64,000 nt of DNA. Source: Desulfolucanica intricata. Lineage in GTDB: Bacteria; Bacillota; Desulfotomaculia; Desulfotomaculales; Desulfofarciminaceae. Below the pieces are notes generated by a model that saw nothing but the letters and a program-made list of their open reading frames with translations, was not told where the DNA came from and searched no databases. The DNA lies in contig NZ_BCWE01000008.1 of NCBI RefSeq assembly GCF_001592105.1, positions 1 to 64,000 of the forward strand. The letters are read 5' to 3'. Below, piece by piece: positions 26,292-35,350 of this stretch. The stretch's first letter is position 1; each line of letters begins with the position of its first letter. The position numbers and the translations under genes are program-made.

Positions 26292-26591
26292 CTATATACG
26301 GTGCATAAAACGAAATGCATCTTCGTGCTGAGCATCGATGCGTACACCAAGCTCCTGACCTTTTTCAGCAAGTTTTGTCTTAAGAGTGCTTAAGTCAATC
26401 TTACTTTCCTTCATGTCGGCAATCATAATCATAGAAAAAAAATCTCGTAGAATTGTTTGGCTGATATCAAGGATATTAATACTATTTTCAGCCAGAATTG
26501 CAGCCACACCGGCAATAATTCCTACGCGATCGCTTCCTAAAACGGTAACAATGATCCGGTTGGTATTATCACTTTTGATCTGGTTTGTCAC
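26292..26591 (-). CDS. ACT-domain protein (UPF0237)
   Basis: A 99-aa stand-alone ACT domain: RIIVTVLGSDRVGIIAGVAAILAENSINILDISQTILRD has the glycine-containing ligand-binding turn, followed by a FFSMIMIAD strand. UPF0237 proteins occur directly before UPF0210 genes, as here. By analogy with other ACT domains it may bind an amino acid or related ligand and regulate its partner. ATG 26591 with GGAGAGA upstream. Confidence 0.93.
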   Translation of the reverse strand: MTNQIKSDNTNRIIVTVLGSDRVGIIAGVAAILAENSINILDISQTILRDFFSMIMIADMKESKIDLSTLKTKLAEKGQELGVRIDAQHEDAFRFMHRI

Positions 26592-26770
26592 AGAAATTCT
26601 CTCCTTTTTCTATTGAATAACCCGTATATATTCGTTACTATAGTAAAACTTCCTGCTTAATGTTAGTAATACCAACTATTTCGAATAATATAAATTTTCT
26701 TAAAGGTTTAAGGTTTTTAAAGCTATATAAAACTTCACCTTTATTTTTCTGGTTAAACCGGTATTTTAAA

Positions 26771-27142
26771 ATGGGACACTCAAATGGTAAATTGGAAGGT
26801 GATATCGGTGATGAAAAAATGGTAGAAATATCAAAATCAAGAGGTGGCGGTAACGGTTATGCCTGTCACCCGCGGCTGTGTGATGCGCTGTTCCAATAAT
26901 TAGCCGCTTCCGGACGGTAAAATCTGCGCTCCTGGTGAGTATGAAATTGCTTGGGCACTGGAGGCACACTGTGATATTTGTGATATTATAGATCTTGATG
27001 CTATTGCGGAAATGAACTATATTTGTAATGGTGTAGGTTTGGACACTATTGAAGCCGGGGGTACACTTAATGAAGAAGTTGCGCCGCATAGCGTTAAGTT
27101 TGATATTGACGGAGATGAACAGGACCGGGTATTTAACTTTTA
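26771..27142 (+). pseudogene. aor: Aldehyde:ferredoxin oxidoreductase remnant
   Basis: Three pieces of a tungsten-containing AOR can be read in different frames: GHSNGKLEGDIGDEKMVEI (from 26771), then RGCVMRCSN (near 26868, the CxxxCS motif) after a frameshift, then DGKICAPGEYEIAWAL...LDAIAEMNYICNGVGLDTIEAG (about 26915-27060) in yet another frame. Most of the ~600-aa enzyme is missing. The last piece continues without a stop into LNEEVAPHSV...DGDEQDRVF, which may be the tail of a MoaD-type protein. It lies directly before moeB-like 27164. Confidence 0.8.
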
Positions 27143-27163
27143 ATCTTATGAAGGGGTGTAAAC

Positions 27164-27919
27164 ATGGCAGCAATATCTGAAGCTCAGCGACAAAGATATA
27201 AACGCAATATTCTTATTACTGAACTTGGTGAAAAAGGTCAAAAAAAACTTCTGAAGTCTTCCGTATTGATAGTAGGTGCGGGAGGCCTTGGCTCTCCCGC
27301 CGCCTATTACTTGGCTGCGGCGGGTATTGGTCATATCGGGCTGGTAGACGACGACAGTGTAGATCTTTCTAATTTACAGAGACAAATACTACATACTACC
27401 GCTGATTTAGGACGTCCTAAGGTTCTGTCGGCCCGGGATAAATTGGAAAAATTAAATCCGGAGCTTAGAATTACCTCCTACCACCACCGCTTAACTACTG
27501 AGAATATAAAACAAATCATTAGTCAGTATAATATAGTAGTTGATGCTACCGATAATTTTGAGACGCGTTACCTTATTAACGAAACCTGTCTTAACCTAAG
27601 TAAACCCTTTGTTCACGGTGGGGTTTTGGGTTTGGTTGGCCAGGTTACAACCTTTTGGCCCGGGAGAGGTCCTTGTTACACCTGTCTTTTTCGGGAACCG
27701 CCTTCTAAGTCAGTGCCTACCGCAGCAGAGTTGGGTATTCTGGGTGCGGTGGCGGGTATCATCGGTACTATTCAGGCTGTCGAAGTTGTTAAAGCAATTA
27801 CAGGAGTCGGGACACTGCTAATCGGTCGAATGTTAATGCTGGATGCCGCTTCTATGTCATTTCAAGAGATAAAAATTGAAAAAGACCCGGATTGTTTAGC
27901 ATGTACAAATAAGAATTAG
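27164..27919 (+). CDS. MoeB/ThiF-family adenylyltransferase
   Basis: A 251-aa E1-like enzyme that adenylates the C-terminal glycine of a MoaD- or ThiS-type sulfur carrier. Nucleotide-binding VGAGGLGSPAAYYLAAAG (about 37-55), DLSNLQRQILH, DATDNFETRYLIN and a C-terminal CYTC...CLAC pair of zinc-binding cysteine motifs. It fits MoeB of molybdopterin/tungstopterin synthesis or ThiF/HesA; the AOR and possible MoaD remnants just upstream favour MoeB. RBS AAGGGGTG. Its last codons form the left arm of a 50-bp perfect palindrome. Confidence 0.92.
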   Translation: MAAISEAQRQRYKRNILITELGEKGQKKLLKSSVLIVGAGGLGSPAAYYLAAAGIGHIGLVDDDSVDLSNLQRQILHTTADLGRPKVLSARDKLEKLNPELRITSYHHRLTTENIKQIISQYNIVVDATDNFETRYLINETCLNLSKPFVHGGVLGLVGQVTTFWPGRGPCYTCLFREPPSKSVPTAAELGILGAVAGIIGTIQAVEVVKAITGVGTLLIGRMLMLDAASMSFQEIKIEKDPDCLACTNKN

Positions 27920-27951
27920 GGCGGTATACCGCCCTAATTCTTATTTGTACA
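27902..27951. repeat. 50-bp perfect palindrome at the moeB 3' end
   Basis: Two 25-base arms, TGTACAAATAAG...GGGCGGTA and its exact reverse complement, with the centre between 27926 and 27927 and no mismatch. The left arm contains the last codons and stop (TAG 27917-27919) of the moeB-like gene. It would form a very stable RNA hairpin and may terminate transcription, though no T-run follows. The right arm overlaps the start of the MITE-like element. Confidence 0.9.
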
Positions 27952-28058
27952 CTAGGAATTTATGCTTGGCTAAGTTTTTGTAGATAAATGAATGTTGGTG
28001 TTGTAGTTAAAGTTTTTTCTTTGCGTGAAACTTTGTAACATAAATTCCTAGTGTACAA
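27945..28058. mobile_element. MITE-like non-coding element (114 bp)
   Basis: Perfect 20-bp terminal inverted repeats, TTGTACACTAGGAATTTATG at 27945-27964 and its reverse complement at 28039-28058, enclose 74 bp of AT-rich sequence with an internal AAAGTTT...AAACTTT hairpin and no coding capacity. Size and ends fit a miniature inverted-repeat element mobilised by a transposase elsewhere. No clear target-site duplication is seen. The parent family is not identified. Confidence 0.75.
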
Positions 28059-28083
28059 GTGCCTTTGGCTGCCTCGAAAGTCG

Positions 28084-28320
28084 CTAAGGCGAGTTTCTTG
28101 AAAGCTTATGAATACCGTCTATTTGCACCTCATATTCCTCTAACAGATTGTCTATCGTTTCTTTCACTTCCGGTGTGAAACGGACTGAGATTCCACAGGA
28201 AGTGGTTATACTGCGTGGTGTCGGAACAATGGTAAAAGGTATCCCGCTCTTATTCAAGAGTTTTTCAGTACGTATAGCTTCATGAGTGGAGGGGAAAACG
28301 ATATAATAATATTCATTCAT
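28084..28320 (-). CDS. DUF3343 putative Se/S-carrier protein
   Basis: A 78-aa DUF3343 protein. It begins EYYYIVFPSTHEAIRTEKLL and has the central SITTSCGISVRF segment, whose cysteine is the conserved family feature. These proteins are often encoded near selenium genes (yedF, csd, selD) and annotated as possible selenium or sulfur carriers, but the activity is not firmly established. Here a csd-selD-yedF cluster lies about 21 kb away. ATG 28320 with AGAAGGAGA upstream. Confidence 0.85.
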   Translation of the reverse strand: MNEYYYIVFPSTHEAIRTEKLLNKSGIPFTIVPTPRSITTSCGISVRFTPEVKETIDNLLEEYEVQIDGIHKLSRNSP

Positions 28321-28438
28321 GGAACCAGTCTCCTTCTTAAGGTTTCACTAAATAACATAGCATATATTTTCTGGTTTGACTAGTTTATGACCGGGTATAT
28401 ATAATGAAGAAAAGATATTATAAGGAGTAATGAAAACT

Positions 28439-28759
28439 ATGGCAGTAGTTGAATTGAATATTATACCTATAGGAACAAAAACTACAAGCGTTAGCAGCTT
28501 TGTAGCTCAATGTCTGAGCGTATTAAAGGATGAAAAGGATGTGAATTACCGGCTCACACCTATGGGTACCATCATTGAAGGAGATTTGGATAAGGTTTTG
28601 TCCATCGTACGGAAGATGCATGAAGAGCCCTTTAAATCGGGAATAAGCCGTGTGGTGACCGATATTCGTATTGATGATCGCCGGGATAAAAAATTAACCA
28701 TGGAAGGAAAATTATCATCGGTACAAAACAAACTTACCGGAGCAGGCGGAGAGAAATAA
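28439..28759 (+). CDS. MTH1187/YkoF-type thiamine-binding family protein
   Basis: About 106 aa, DUF77 family. Motif AVVELNIIPIGTKTTSVS at the N-terminus, then RLTPMGTIIEGDLDKVLSIVRKMHE. Structurally known members are ferredoxin-fold dimers, some binding thiamine or its HMP precursor. AAGGAGT precedes two possible ATGs (28430 and 28439); the second matches the family N-terminus. The stop overlaps the holA start by one base, suggesting coupling. Confidence 0.85.
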   Translation: MAVVELNIIPIGTKTTSVSSFVAQCLSVLKDEKDVNYRLTPMGTIIEGDLDKVLSIVRKMHEEPFKSGISRVVTDIRIDDRRDKKLTMEGKLSSVQNKLTGAGGEK

Positions 28760-29799
28760 TGAAGTATTTTTTGGATTTTTTAGATAAGCTGCATAAAGGA
28801 GACATTAAACCTGTCTATCTTTTTTATGGAGAAGAGGTTTACCTGCAAAATGAGGCTGTCAATCGTCTTAAAGAAGCGGTGCTGGCTCAGGAAACACAGG
28901 ATTTTAATTTTGATCTTCTGAACGGGGAGGAAGCTGCACCCGGTGATATCATAAGCTTGGCCCAAAACCCTCCTTTTATGGCCGAAAAGCGCCTGGTGGT
29001 GGTTAAGAATTTCACGGCTTTGGGCTCTCCCCCAAAGGATCAGAAGGAACAAAAAACCGTAAAAGAAGATGTTGGCAAATATAAAGCTTTAATTGAATAT
29101 ATTGAAAAACCGGTGTCAACTACCATCCTTGTTTTTACCTTTCCCAGTGCAGTGGACAGGCGTAAAAAATTAGTGCAGCTAATTAACAAGACGGGGGAGA
29201 TGACTGAGTTTACATTATTAAATAAACGTGACGCAGGCCGGTGGTTAATGAAACAGGCAAAACTGGCGGGGAAGAAATTTGAGTCCGGGGCTCTGGAAGC
29301 TTTATTAGGTGTAACTAAGACTAATCTTAACAGGTTAAGTAACGAAATAAATAAGGTTATTAATTTTACCGGAGAACGGGCTGTTATCACGCAGGAAGAT
29401 GTGGTCCGGGTTGCTGTCCCTCAGGTTGAGCTTAATATCTTTGATGTGGTGGATGCCATTGGCGAAAAACGATGTATTGATGCCTTAAGGAGTATAAATG
29501 AACTCTTGCTATACCGTGAGCCTCCGCAGCGAATTTTAGCTATGATTTACAGGCAGTTTCGCCTTTTGCTTCAATTTAAAAAATTACAGGAGGAGGGAGT
29601 CACTCTTGCTGAAGTTCAAGCCCGCCTAAAGCTGCACCCTTTTGTTGTTAAGAAATTATCAAAACAGGTTGAAAACTATACTGTAAACGAGTTACACCGG
29701 TCCCTGGCTGATTTGCTGGTAATCGATGTTGCTATAAAAAGCGGCCGGGGAGAGTTTTACCCGGCCGTGGCGAATATGTTAGTGAAAATGTGTATATAA
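28759..29799 (+). CDS. holA: DNA polymerase III delta subunit
   Basis: HolA/YqeN, 346 aa, the clamp-loader subunit that opens the beta sliding clamp. N-terminal part has KPVYLFYGEEVYLQNEAVNRLKE; the middle has LPFMAEKRLVVVKNF-like sequence, and the C-terminal collar domain has LNIFDVVDAIGEKR and EPPQRILAMIYRQFRLLLQFK. Gene position before rpsT matches Firmicute order. The start overlaps the preceding stop (TAATG). Confidence 0.95.
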   Translation: MKYFLDFLDKLHKGDIKPVYLFYGEEVYLQNEAVNRLKEAVLAQETQDFNFDLLNGEEAAPGDIISLAQNPPFMAEKRLVVVKNFTALGSPPKDQKEQKTVKEDVGKYKALIEYIEKPVSTTILVFTFPSAVDRRKKLVQLINKTGEMTEFTLLNKRDAGRWLMKQAKLAGKKFESGALEALLGVTKTNLNRLSNEINKVINFTGERAVITQEDVVRVAVPQVELNIFDVVDAIGEKRCIDALRSINELLLYREPPQRILAMIYRQFRLLLQFKKLQEEGVTLAEVQARLKLHPFVVKKLSKQVENYTVNELHRSLADLLVIDVAIKSGRGEFYPAVANMLVKMCI

Positions 29800-29840
29800 A
29801 AAGTGTATATAAAAATGTGTATTTAATATTTGAGAATATA

Positions 29841-29867
29841 AAACCACCCTCCGGGTGGTTGTTTTTG
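29841..29867. terminator. Terminator between holA and rpsT
   Basis: AACCACCC-TCC-GGGTGGTT followed by GTTTTTG. It serves holA and, as A-rich reverse complement, possibly rpsT. Confidence 0.85.
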
Positions 29868-29876
29868 TTAATTAAA

Positions 29877-30143
29877 TTAAACTGCTTGACGATTGAATCG
29901 CTTGGTTAGGCGTGATTTTTTACGGGCTGCTTTATTTTTATGTATAACACCCTTAGTAACGGCCTTATCAAGAACAACTAAAGCTCTCCGAAGAGTTTTT
30001 TGAGCTTCTTCCGGGGTAGCATTAGCCAGGGCTTCTTCAAATCTTTTAATGGCAGTTTTAATTTGGGATTTAACAATAGTATTGCGTAAGGTCCGCTTGC
30101 GGGTAGTTTTTACTCTTTTAGCTGCCGATTTAATGTTTGGCAT
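29877..30143 (-). CDS. rpsT: 30S ribosomal protein S20
   Basis: bS20, 88 aa, binds 16S rRNA. Starts PNIKSAAKRVKTTRKRTLRN and has the typical AVTKGVIHKNKAARKKSRLTKR C-terminal segment. RBS GGGAGGTG eight bases before ATG. It is on the minus strand, opposite to holA and to the following genes, as in other Firmicutes. Confidence 0.97.
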   Translation of the reverse strand: MPNIKSAAKRVKTTRKRTLRNTIVKSQIKTAIKRFEEALANATPEEAQKTLRRALVVLDKAVTKGVIHKNKAARKKSRLTKRFNRQAV

Positions 30144-30267
30144 ATCTCTTCACCTCCCAACAGACTATATATTACCACGTACAAATTTAAATTGCAAGCT
30201 TCACTGGTATATCATTTGCAAATTTGGTTAATGATATAAGCAGAATTTAAAGTAAGGAGGTGATATT

Positions 30268-30606
30268 ATGCAGTGGACAGGGGTTATTATTAGGTTTGTA
30301 GTTTCAGCACTTGTATTAATGGTAGTTAGTTGGCTTTCCCCGGGGTTTGTTGTCAGGGGAGGGATTGTCGGTGCACTAATTGCTGCTGCTGTAATCGCAG
30401 TTTTAGGTTATATTGCTGAGAGCTTATTAGGCGACAAGGTGTCACCCCAGGCCCGTGGTCTTGTAGGTTTCGTTACTGCAGCTGTAATAATTTATTTAGC
30501 TCAATTTATTATTCCCTCTTTGCTGAGCGTAAGTTTAATCGGTGCTTTAATTTCTGCTTTTATAATCGGACTTATAGATGCGTTTGTTCCTACAATGCTG
30601 CGTTAA
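30268..30606 (+). CDS. Phage holin family-like small membrane protein
   Basis: 112 aa with four hydrophobic helices, no charged catalytic residues and a conserved SWLSPGFVVRGGIVGALIAAAVIAVLGYIAE stretch. It resembles small Firmicute proteins annotated as phage holin family members, some of which are sporulation genes; there is no phage context here. Good RBS (AAGGAGGTG). It occupies the position where gpr, the spore protease gene, often precedes spoIIP. True function is unknown. Confidence 0.75.
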   Translation: MQWTGVIIRFVVSALVLMVVSWLSPGFVVRGGIVGALIAAAVIAVLGYIAESLLGDKVSPQARGLVGFVTAAVIIYLAQFIIPSLLSVSLIGALISAFIIGLIDAFVPTMLR

Positions 30607-30608
30607 CC

Positions 30609-30641
30609 AAAAGACCCTACCTTAAAAGTAGGGTCTTTAAA
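30609..30641 (+). terminator. Terminator after the holin-like gene
   Basis: AAAGACCCTAC and GTAGGGTCTTT form an 11-bp stem. Confidence 0.88.
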
Positions 30642-30694
30642 ATGAATTCACTACTCATATTTCCTTCTCCCAAACATATAATGTATAGAATAAT

Positions 30695-31747
30695 TTGGGG
30701 GGAGGGATTCTTATTTATACGGCTCCCTTGAACTATCGAGGCCGTCATCGTTTAAAAAGGAACAAATCCGGCCGCAGACTGTTATTTCTTCTGGTTATAG
30801 TATTAATCACTGGGATTGGCTTTTCCGTTTTTCCTTATTTTCAAAATGGAATGGACAGGCTGACTGCCTGGTTTATCCGTGATCCTGAGCGTCTGATGAG
30901 AACTGCTATGCCTATCGTCTCAGTAGTAGAAACCACCAAGGTACAGGCCAGTGCGCGTAATTTTACCGGATCCATGCCTAAGCTGCCCGGTATAGATTTA
31001 CGTGGACCACGGTTTATTCTAGAGTCCGGGTTTCCCCTTCTGTCTCAGGTAAAACCACCTGAAACGATACAGGTGTCTTCGCCTCTTTCAAATGAAGACA
31101 AGCCTGAGCAAAAGAAGGCAGTTACTTTAACTAAAGACTGCCTTGTGGCTATGTATAATACCCACACCGGTGAAACATATGCTTTAACTGACGGGGTAGA
31201 CCGCTTAGACGGTAAACATGGTGGGGTAGTAGAGGTGGCAAGGGCTTTAAAAAAGGCCTTGGAGGAAAAGAAAGGAATTAGGACAGCCTATTCGGATCGC
31301 ATTAACGATGTTGTTTATAATGATTCGTACATCGAGTCAAAAAAGACCGCCCAGGAACTTATTGCAGCCAACCCAAATTTAAAAGTGGTTTTGGATATTC
31401 ACCGTGATTCCGAAAAACCCCGAGAGCAAAGCGTTGTGGAAATTAACGGAAATAAAGCCGCCCGTATACTTATTGTTGTGGGTTCTGATGCCAGAGCACC
31501 TTTTCCTAATTGGAAAGAAAACCATGCTTTTGCCTGCCGGGTCTCGGAGAAGATGGAGGAACTTTATCCCGGCCTATCATTGGGTGTTAGGGTGAAGGCA
31601 GGTCGTTTTAACCAGTATCTCCACCCGCGATCAATTATTTTGGAAGTCGGCAGTACTAACAATACTACGCCGGAAGCGGTGTATTCAGCAGAACTTTTTG
31701 CCGATGTGCTTTCAGAAATAATTTCAGAGGATAATTCTGCTGCTTAG
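30695..31747 (+). CDS. spoIIP: Stage II sporulation protein P (start uncertain)
   Basis: SpoIIP, an amidase/endopeptidase that with SpoIID and SpoIIM removes septal peptidoglycan during engulfment. An N-terminal membrane anchor (about 24-45) is followed by an extracytoplasmic domain with CLVAMYNTHTGETYALTDG, the family SIIP catalytic region LKVVLDIHRDS (zinc-binding H/E motif) and ILEVGSTNNTTPEAVYSAELFA. The TTG at 30695 is part of the purine-rich RBS, so it is an unlikely start. An ATT at 30713, six bases after GGAGGG, or TTG 30728 are alternatives. Downstream order yqxA-lepA matches Bacillus. Confidence 0.93.
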   Translation: MGGGILIYTAPLNYRGRHRLKRNKSGRRLLFLLVIVLITGIGFSVFPYFQNGMDRLTAWFIRDPERLMRTAMPIVSVVETTKVQASARNFTGSMPKLPGIDLRGPRFILESGFPLLSQVKPPETIQVSSPLSNEDKPEQKKAVTLTKDCLVAMYNTHTGETYALTDGVDRLDGKHGGVVEVARALKKALEEKKGIRTAYSDRINDVVYNDSYIESKKTAQELIAANPNLKVVLDIHRDSEKPREQSVVEINGNKAARILIVVGSDARAPFPNWKENHAFACRVSEKMEELYPGLSLGVRVKAGRFNQYLHPRSIILEVGSTNNTTPEAVYSAELFADVLSEIISEDNSAA

Positions 31748-31811
31748 AAATGTATAATATCTCCAAATTTGTTACAACCTAATAAAAAAACCTATCGGAG
31801 GTTGCACTGAC

Positions 31812-32225
31812 ATGCAGGGCAGGAAGATGGTAATGACGGCAAGTCTTGGTATTTTCTTCGGGGTTTTATTTTGGGGAATGCAGATAACCTTGTATCATTT
31901 AAATAGCCTTTTACCACCTGCGCAGAGTGTACGGGCATATCACCTGGAGAAGTTAGATGAAGGGATTTACCGGGTGGAATTATTGGGAGAAGACTTTAAA
32001 GTGAAACTACCTGAAGGAGAAAAGGTTATTGAAAAGACTGAACGGTACATGCAAGGGATCAATATTAAGAAAATGAGCGGTTTTTGTGAAAACAGTCTGG
32101 AAGCGGCTAAAGAACAGGGAGAAAAGGTTTTAGCCCGGCTAAGTATACAGTGGGAAAACCTAAAGAGAACACTGGGAATTTATATGAATCTATTTATAAG
32201 AAATCAAGGTGATGCTATAATGTAA
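31812..32225 (+). CDS. yqxA: YqxA-like DUF3679 membrane protein
   Basis: 137 aa with one N-terminal transmembrane helix (about 8-30) and a soluble, likely extracytoplasmic, domain ([22 protein letters not shown]...). Size, topology and its place between spoIIP and lepA match the DUF3679 protein YqxA of Bacillus. Function is unknown, though spoIIP linkage suggests a sporulation or envelope role. Start ATG 31812 after ATCGGAGG. Confidence 0.75.
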   Translation: MQGRKMVMTASLGIFFGVLFWGMQITLYHLNSLLPPAQSVRAYHLEKLDEGIYRVELLGEDFKVKLPEGEKVIEKTERYMQGINIKKMSGFCENSLEAAKEQGEKVLARLSIQWENLKRTLGIYMNLFIRNQGDAIM

Positions 32226-32263
32226 GAGGTTTTGATGGTCGTTTTAGGATAGGAGGAAGGTTT

Positions 32264-34069
32264 ATGCAAAATTACCGCGACCGGATACGTAATTTCTGCA
32301 TTATAGCGCATATAGATCATGGTAAGTCAACGCTGGCAGACAGACTGTTGGAATATACAGGAACACTGACCGAACGAGAAATGTCTGAGCAAGTTCTGGA
32401 TAAAATGGATTTAGAGCGAGAGCGTGGTATAACAATAAAGCTTCAAGCCGTACGACTGGTCTATAAGGCAAAGGACGGACAGGAGTATCTGTTAAACATA
32501 ATTGATACTCCGGGACATGTAGATTTTAGCTATGAGGTTTCCCGCAGTCTGGCGGCTTGTGAGGGAGCCTTACTTGTTGTGGATGCTGCTCAGGGGATTG
32601 AAGCTCAAACACTGGCCAATGTGTACCTGGCACTTGAGCATGACCTGGAGATTATTCCGGTTATTAATAAGGTGGACTTACCCAGTGCCGAACCGGAAAG
32701 GGTAAAACAGGAAATTGAAGATGTAATCGGCCTGGATGCTTCTGAGGCAGTATATGCATCTGCCAAAACGGGTCTGGGTGTGGAAGAAATCTTAGAGCAG
32801 GTTGTTGAAAAGATTCCGCCTCCCAAGGGAGACAGTGAGGCACCACTTAGGGCCTTGATTTTTGATTCTCACTACGATTCGTACAAAGGAGTAATTGCCT
32901 ATGTCCGGGTAGTGGAAGGTGTTTTGAAAAAAGGTATGAATATTCGAATGATGGCTACCGGTAAAGAGTTTGAGGTGAATGAAGTGGGGATTTTTCTCCC
33001 GGTCATGACTGATACCGGTGAATTAAAGGCCGGAGAAGTCGGGTTTATAGCGGCCGGTATCAAAAACGTTAAAGATACTCAGGTAGGTGATACAATCACC
33101 AATACTGCCCGGCCCGCAGCTGATCCTTTACCCGGTTATAAAAAGGCTACTTCGATGGTCTTTTGCGGTCTTTATCCTGTAGAAACAGTAGAGTATGATG
33201 ATTTGCGGGATGCTTTGGAAAAGTTAAAGTTAAATGATGCTTCCTTAGTATATGAGCCGGAAACCTCGGTGGCACTGGGATTTGGTTTCCGCTGTGGCTT
33301 TTTGGGGCTTTTGCACATGGAAATTGTACAGGAGCGTTTAGAGCGGGAGTATGGACTGCATCTGATTATCACTGCCCCGAACGTAGTGTATCAGGTTACC
33401 ACCACTGCCGGTGAAGTAATCAAAGTTGATAACCCACATAACCTTCCACCCCAGGGTAAGGTGGAAAAGATTGAAGAACCTTATATTAAAGCTACCGTTA
33501 TGGTGCCTAAAGATTATGTCGGAAGTGTCATGGAATTGTGTCAGGAGAAACGTGGAGAATTTAAAAATATGGAGTACCTGAGCCCCGAACGTGTAATGCT
33601 CACCTATGAACTTCCTTTAAGTGAAATTATTTATGATTACTATGACCAGTTGAAATCCAGGACAAAGGGTTATGCCTCTTTGGATTATGAATTAGCAGGG
33701 TATAAAGAGACTGATTTAGTAAAAATGGATATTTTAATCGGCGGCGAGGACATGGATGCCCTATCTGTGATCGTACACCGTGATAAGGCCTATTACCGCG
33801 GCAGAGCGTTGGTAGAGAGGCTGCGGAAGTTAATCCCGCGTCAAATGTTTGAAATACCTATTCAGGCAGCAATAGGTAATAAGGTTATAGCCCGCGAAAC
33901 AATTAGAGCTTTGCGTAAAGACGTACTGGCCAAGTGTTATGGGGGCGATATTACCCGTAAACGTAAACTGCTGGAAAAACAAAAAGAGGGTAAAAAACGT
34001 ATGAAGCAGGTTGGTAATGTGGAAATACCGCAGGAAGCCTTTATGGCGGTGCTCAGTATAGATGATTAA
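32264..34069 (+). CDS. lepA: Elongation factor 4 (LepA)
   Basis: Ribosomal GTPase LepA/EF4, 601 aa. G domain at the N-terminus with [16 protein letters not shown] (G1), RGITIK (G2), DTPGHVDF (G3) and NKVDLP (G4); then EF-G-like domains and the LepA-specific C-terminal region ([19 protein letters not shown]). It contributes to initiation and 30S assembly. AGGAGGAAGG before ATG. The gene overlaps hemW by 8 bp. Confidence 0.98.
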   Translation: MQNYRDRIRNFCIIAHIDHGKSTLADRLLEYTGTLTEREMSEQVLDKMDLERERGITIKLQAVRLVYKAKDGQEYLLNIIDTPGHVDFSYEVSRSLAACEGALLVVDAAQGIEAQTLANVYLALEHDLEIIPVINKVDLPSAEPERVKQEIEDVIGLDASEAVYASAKTGLGVEEILEQVVEKIPPPKGDSEAPLRALIFDSHYDSYKGVIAYVRVVEGVLKKGMNIRMMATGKEFEVNEVGIFLPVMTDTGELKAGEVGFIAAGIKNVKDTQVGDTITNTARPAADPLPGYKKATSMVFCGLYPVETVEYDDLRDALEKLKLNDASLVYEPETSVALGFGFRCGFLGLLHMEIVQERLEREYGLHLIITAPNVVYQVTTTAGEVIKVDNPHNLPPQGKVEKIEEPYIKATVMVPKDYVGSVMELCQEKRGEFKNMEYLSPERVMLTYELPLSEIIYDYYDQLKSRTKGYASLDYELAGYKETDLVKMDILIGGEDMDALSVIVHRDKAYYRGRALVERLRKLIPRQMFEIPIQAAIGNKVIARETIRALRKDVLAKCYGGDITRKRKLLEKQKEGKKRMKQVGNVEIPQEAFMAVLSIDD

Positions 34070-35210
34070 TAAAGAAGACTTAGGCCTGTATATTCATGTT
34101 CCATTTTGCGTAAAAAAATGTCTGTACTGTGACTTTATTTCATATCCGTATAATGTGTCTTTAGTAAAGGATTATGTCGCAGCTTTACTGCAGGAAATGC
34201 ATTTGTACAGCCAACTGTTAAAGCCCCGTCGAAAATATTTAACAAGTATTTTTGTTGGCGGGGGAACACCTACATGTTTACCCACCGTTTTTCTTTCGTT
34301 AATATTAAACAGGGTGGGGGATTTTTTTGAACTTAGTCCTGATGTTGAATTTACAATGGAGGCCAATCCCGGTACATTTAATAAGGAAAAGCTAAATGTT
34401 TTATTAGGGGCCGGGGTTAACCGTATAAGCCTGGGGGTACAGGCTTGTCAACCCCGGCTTTTAGCCGTGTTGGGACGAATTCATAGTTTTAACCAAGTAT
34501 TGGAGGCTTTCAGATTGGCCCGCCGGGTCGGTATTTTTAACCTTAACCTGGATTTAATTTTCGGTATTCCAGGCCAATCTATTTCTGACTGGCAGTATTG
34601 TTTACAGGAGGTAGCTGAATTAAACCCCGAGCACCTGTCTTTGTACGGGTTGCAGTTGGAAGAAGGAACTCCTTTATGCCGGGCCGTTAACCTGGGGGAA
34701 CTGAATCCCTGTCCGGAAGAAGATGAGTTGGAGATGTATCTTTATGCCCGGGAATTTCTTATGGCCGCCGGTTATGAGCAGTATGAAATATCTAACTTTG
34801 CCCGGCCCGGTAAGTACTGCCGCCATAACTTAAGGTATTGGGATAACCGGCAGTACCTGGGGATTGGCCCCGGGGCATATTCTTATTTAAATAATACCCG
34901 TTTTAATAATACCGGAAATTTAAAAATCTACACCCGCAAACTAAAAGCCGGACAGCTCCCGGTAGAAAGTTGCGAAACCATAACACCGGAAATAGAAATG
35001 GCTGAGACAGTTTTTTTGGCTCTTCGAACGTTAAAGGGGTTGAATTTAGATGATTTTGAGAAGAGGTTTGGATTTAAGGTTGAAACCATTTATAAAAAGC
35101 AGATAGAAAAGCTTATCCGTCTGGGTTTAATAGAAAAAGTAAATAATTATCTACGACTAACTTCTAAAGGCTTACCGCTGGCAAATCAAGTCTTCGTTGA
35201 ATTTGTATAA
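34062..35210 (+). CDS. hemW: Radical SAM haem chaperone HemW
   Basis: 382 aa, HemN-like family. Radical SAM motif [10 protein letters not shown] (C-x3-C-x2-C, residues 16-25), GGGTPT, EANPGTF and RISLGVQ, then the HemN C-terminal domain. HemW proteins bind haem and deliver it to respiratory enzymes rather than acting as coproporphyrinogen dehydrogenase. The usual HemW marker, lack of an extra cysteine in the CxxxCxxC loop found in true HemN, fits. It is downstream of lepA, as in Bacillus. Confidence 0.93.
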   Translation: MINKEDLGLYIHVPFCVKKCLYCDFISYPYNVSLVKDYVAALLQEMHLYSQLLKPRRKYLTSIFVGGGTPTCLPTVFLSLILNRVGDFFELSPDVEFTMEANPGTFNKEKLNVLLGAGVNRISLGVQACQPRLLAVLGRIHSFNQVLEAFRLARRVGIFNLNLDLIFGIPGQSISDWQYCLQEVAELNPEHLSLYGLQLEEGTPLCRAVNLGELNPCPEEDELEMYLYAREFLMAAGYEQYEISNFARPGKYCRHNLRYWDNRQYLGIGPGAYSYLNNTRFNNTGNLKIYTRKLKAGQLPVESCETITPEIEMAETVFLALRTLKGLNLDDFEKRFGFKVETIYKKQIEKLIRLGLIEKVNNYLRLTSKGLPLANQVFVEFV

Positions 35211-35263
35211 TACCCCTATTCCATATTTAGTAAATTAATGCACTTTATTTTGCCCAATTAGCC

Positions 35264-35292
35264 TTGACAAATTATTTAACAAATGCTATTTT
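35264..35292 (+). promoter_or_regulatory. Sigma-A promoter of the heat-shock operon
   Basis: TTGACA (35264-35269), a 17-bp spacer and TATTTT (35287-35292), placed so that the CIRCE operator falls just after the transcription start. Confidence 0.85.
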
Positions 35293-35306
35293 TTATTTAT
35301 GATTAG

Positions 35307-35333
35307 TTGGCACTCATAAGGGTAGAGTGCTAA
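35307..35333. promoter_or_regulatory. CIRCE operator (HrcA-binding site)
   Basis: TTGGCACTC, nine bases, GAGTGCTAA. One mismatch from the consensus (TTAGCACTC-N9-GAGTGCTAA). It is 17 bp upstream of the hrcA start, so HrcA should repress this operon, including the chaperonin gene, in the absence of heat stress. Confidence 0.97.
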
Positions 35334-35350
35334 CAAGGGAGGTGGCCTGA

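Noticed and set aside
26766-27173. 135-aa minus-strand ORF
   Set aside because: It is the antisense of the AOR remnant, whose plus-strand motifs are convincing.
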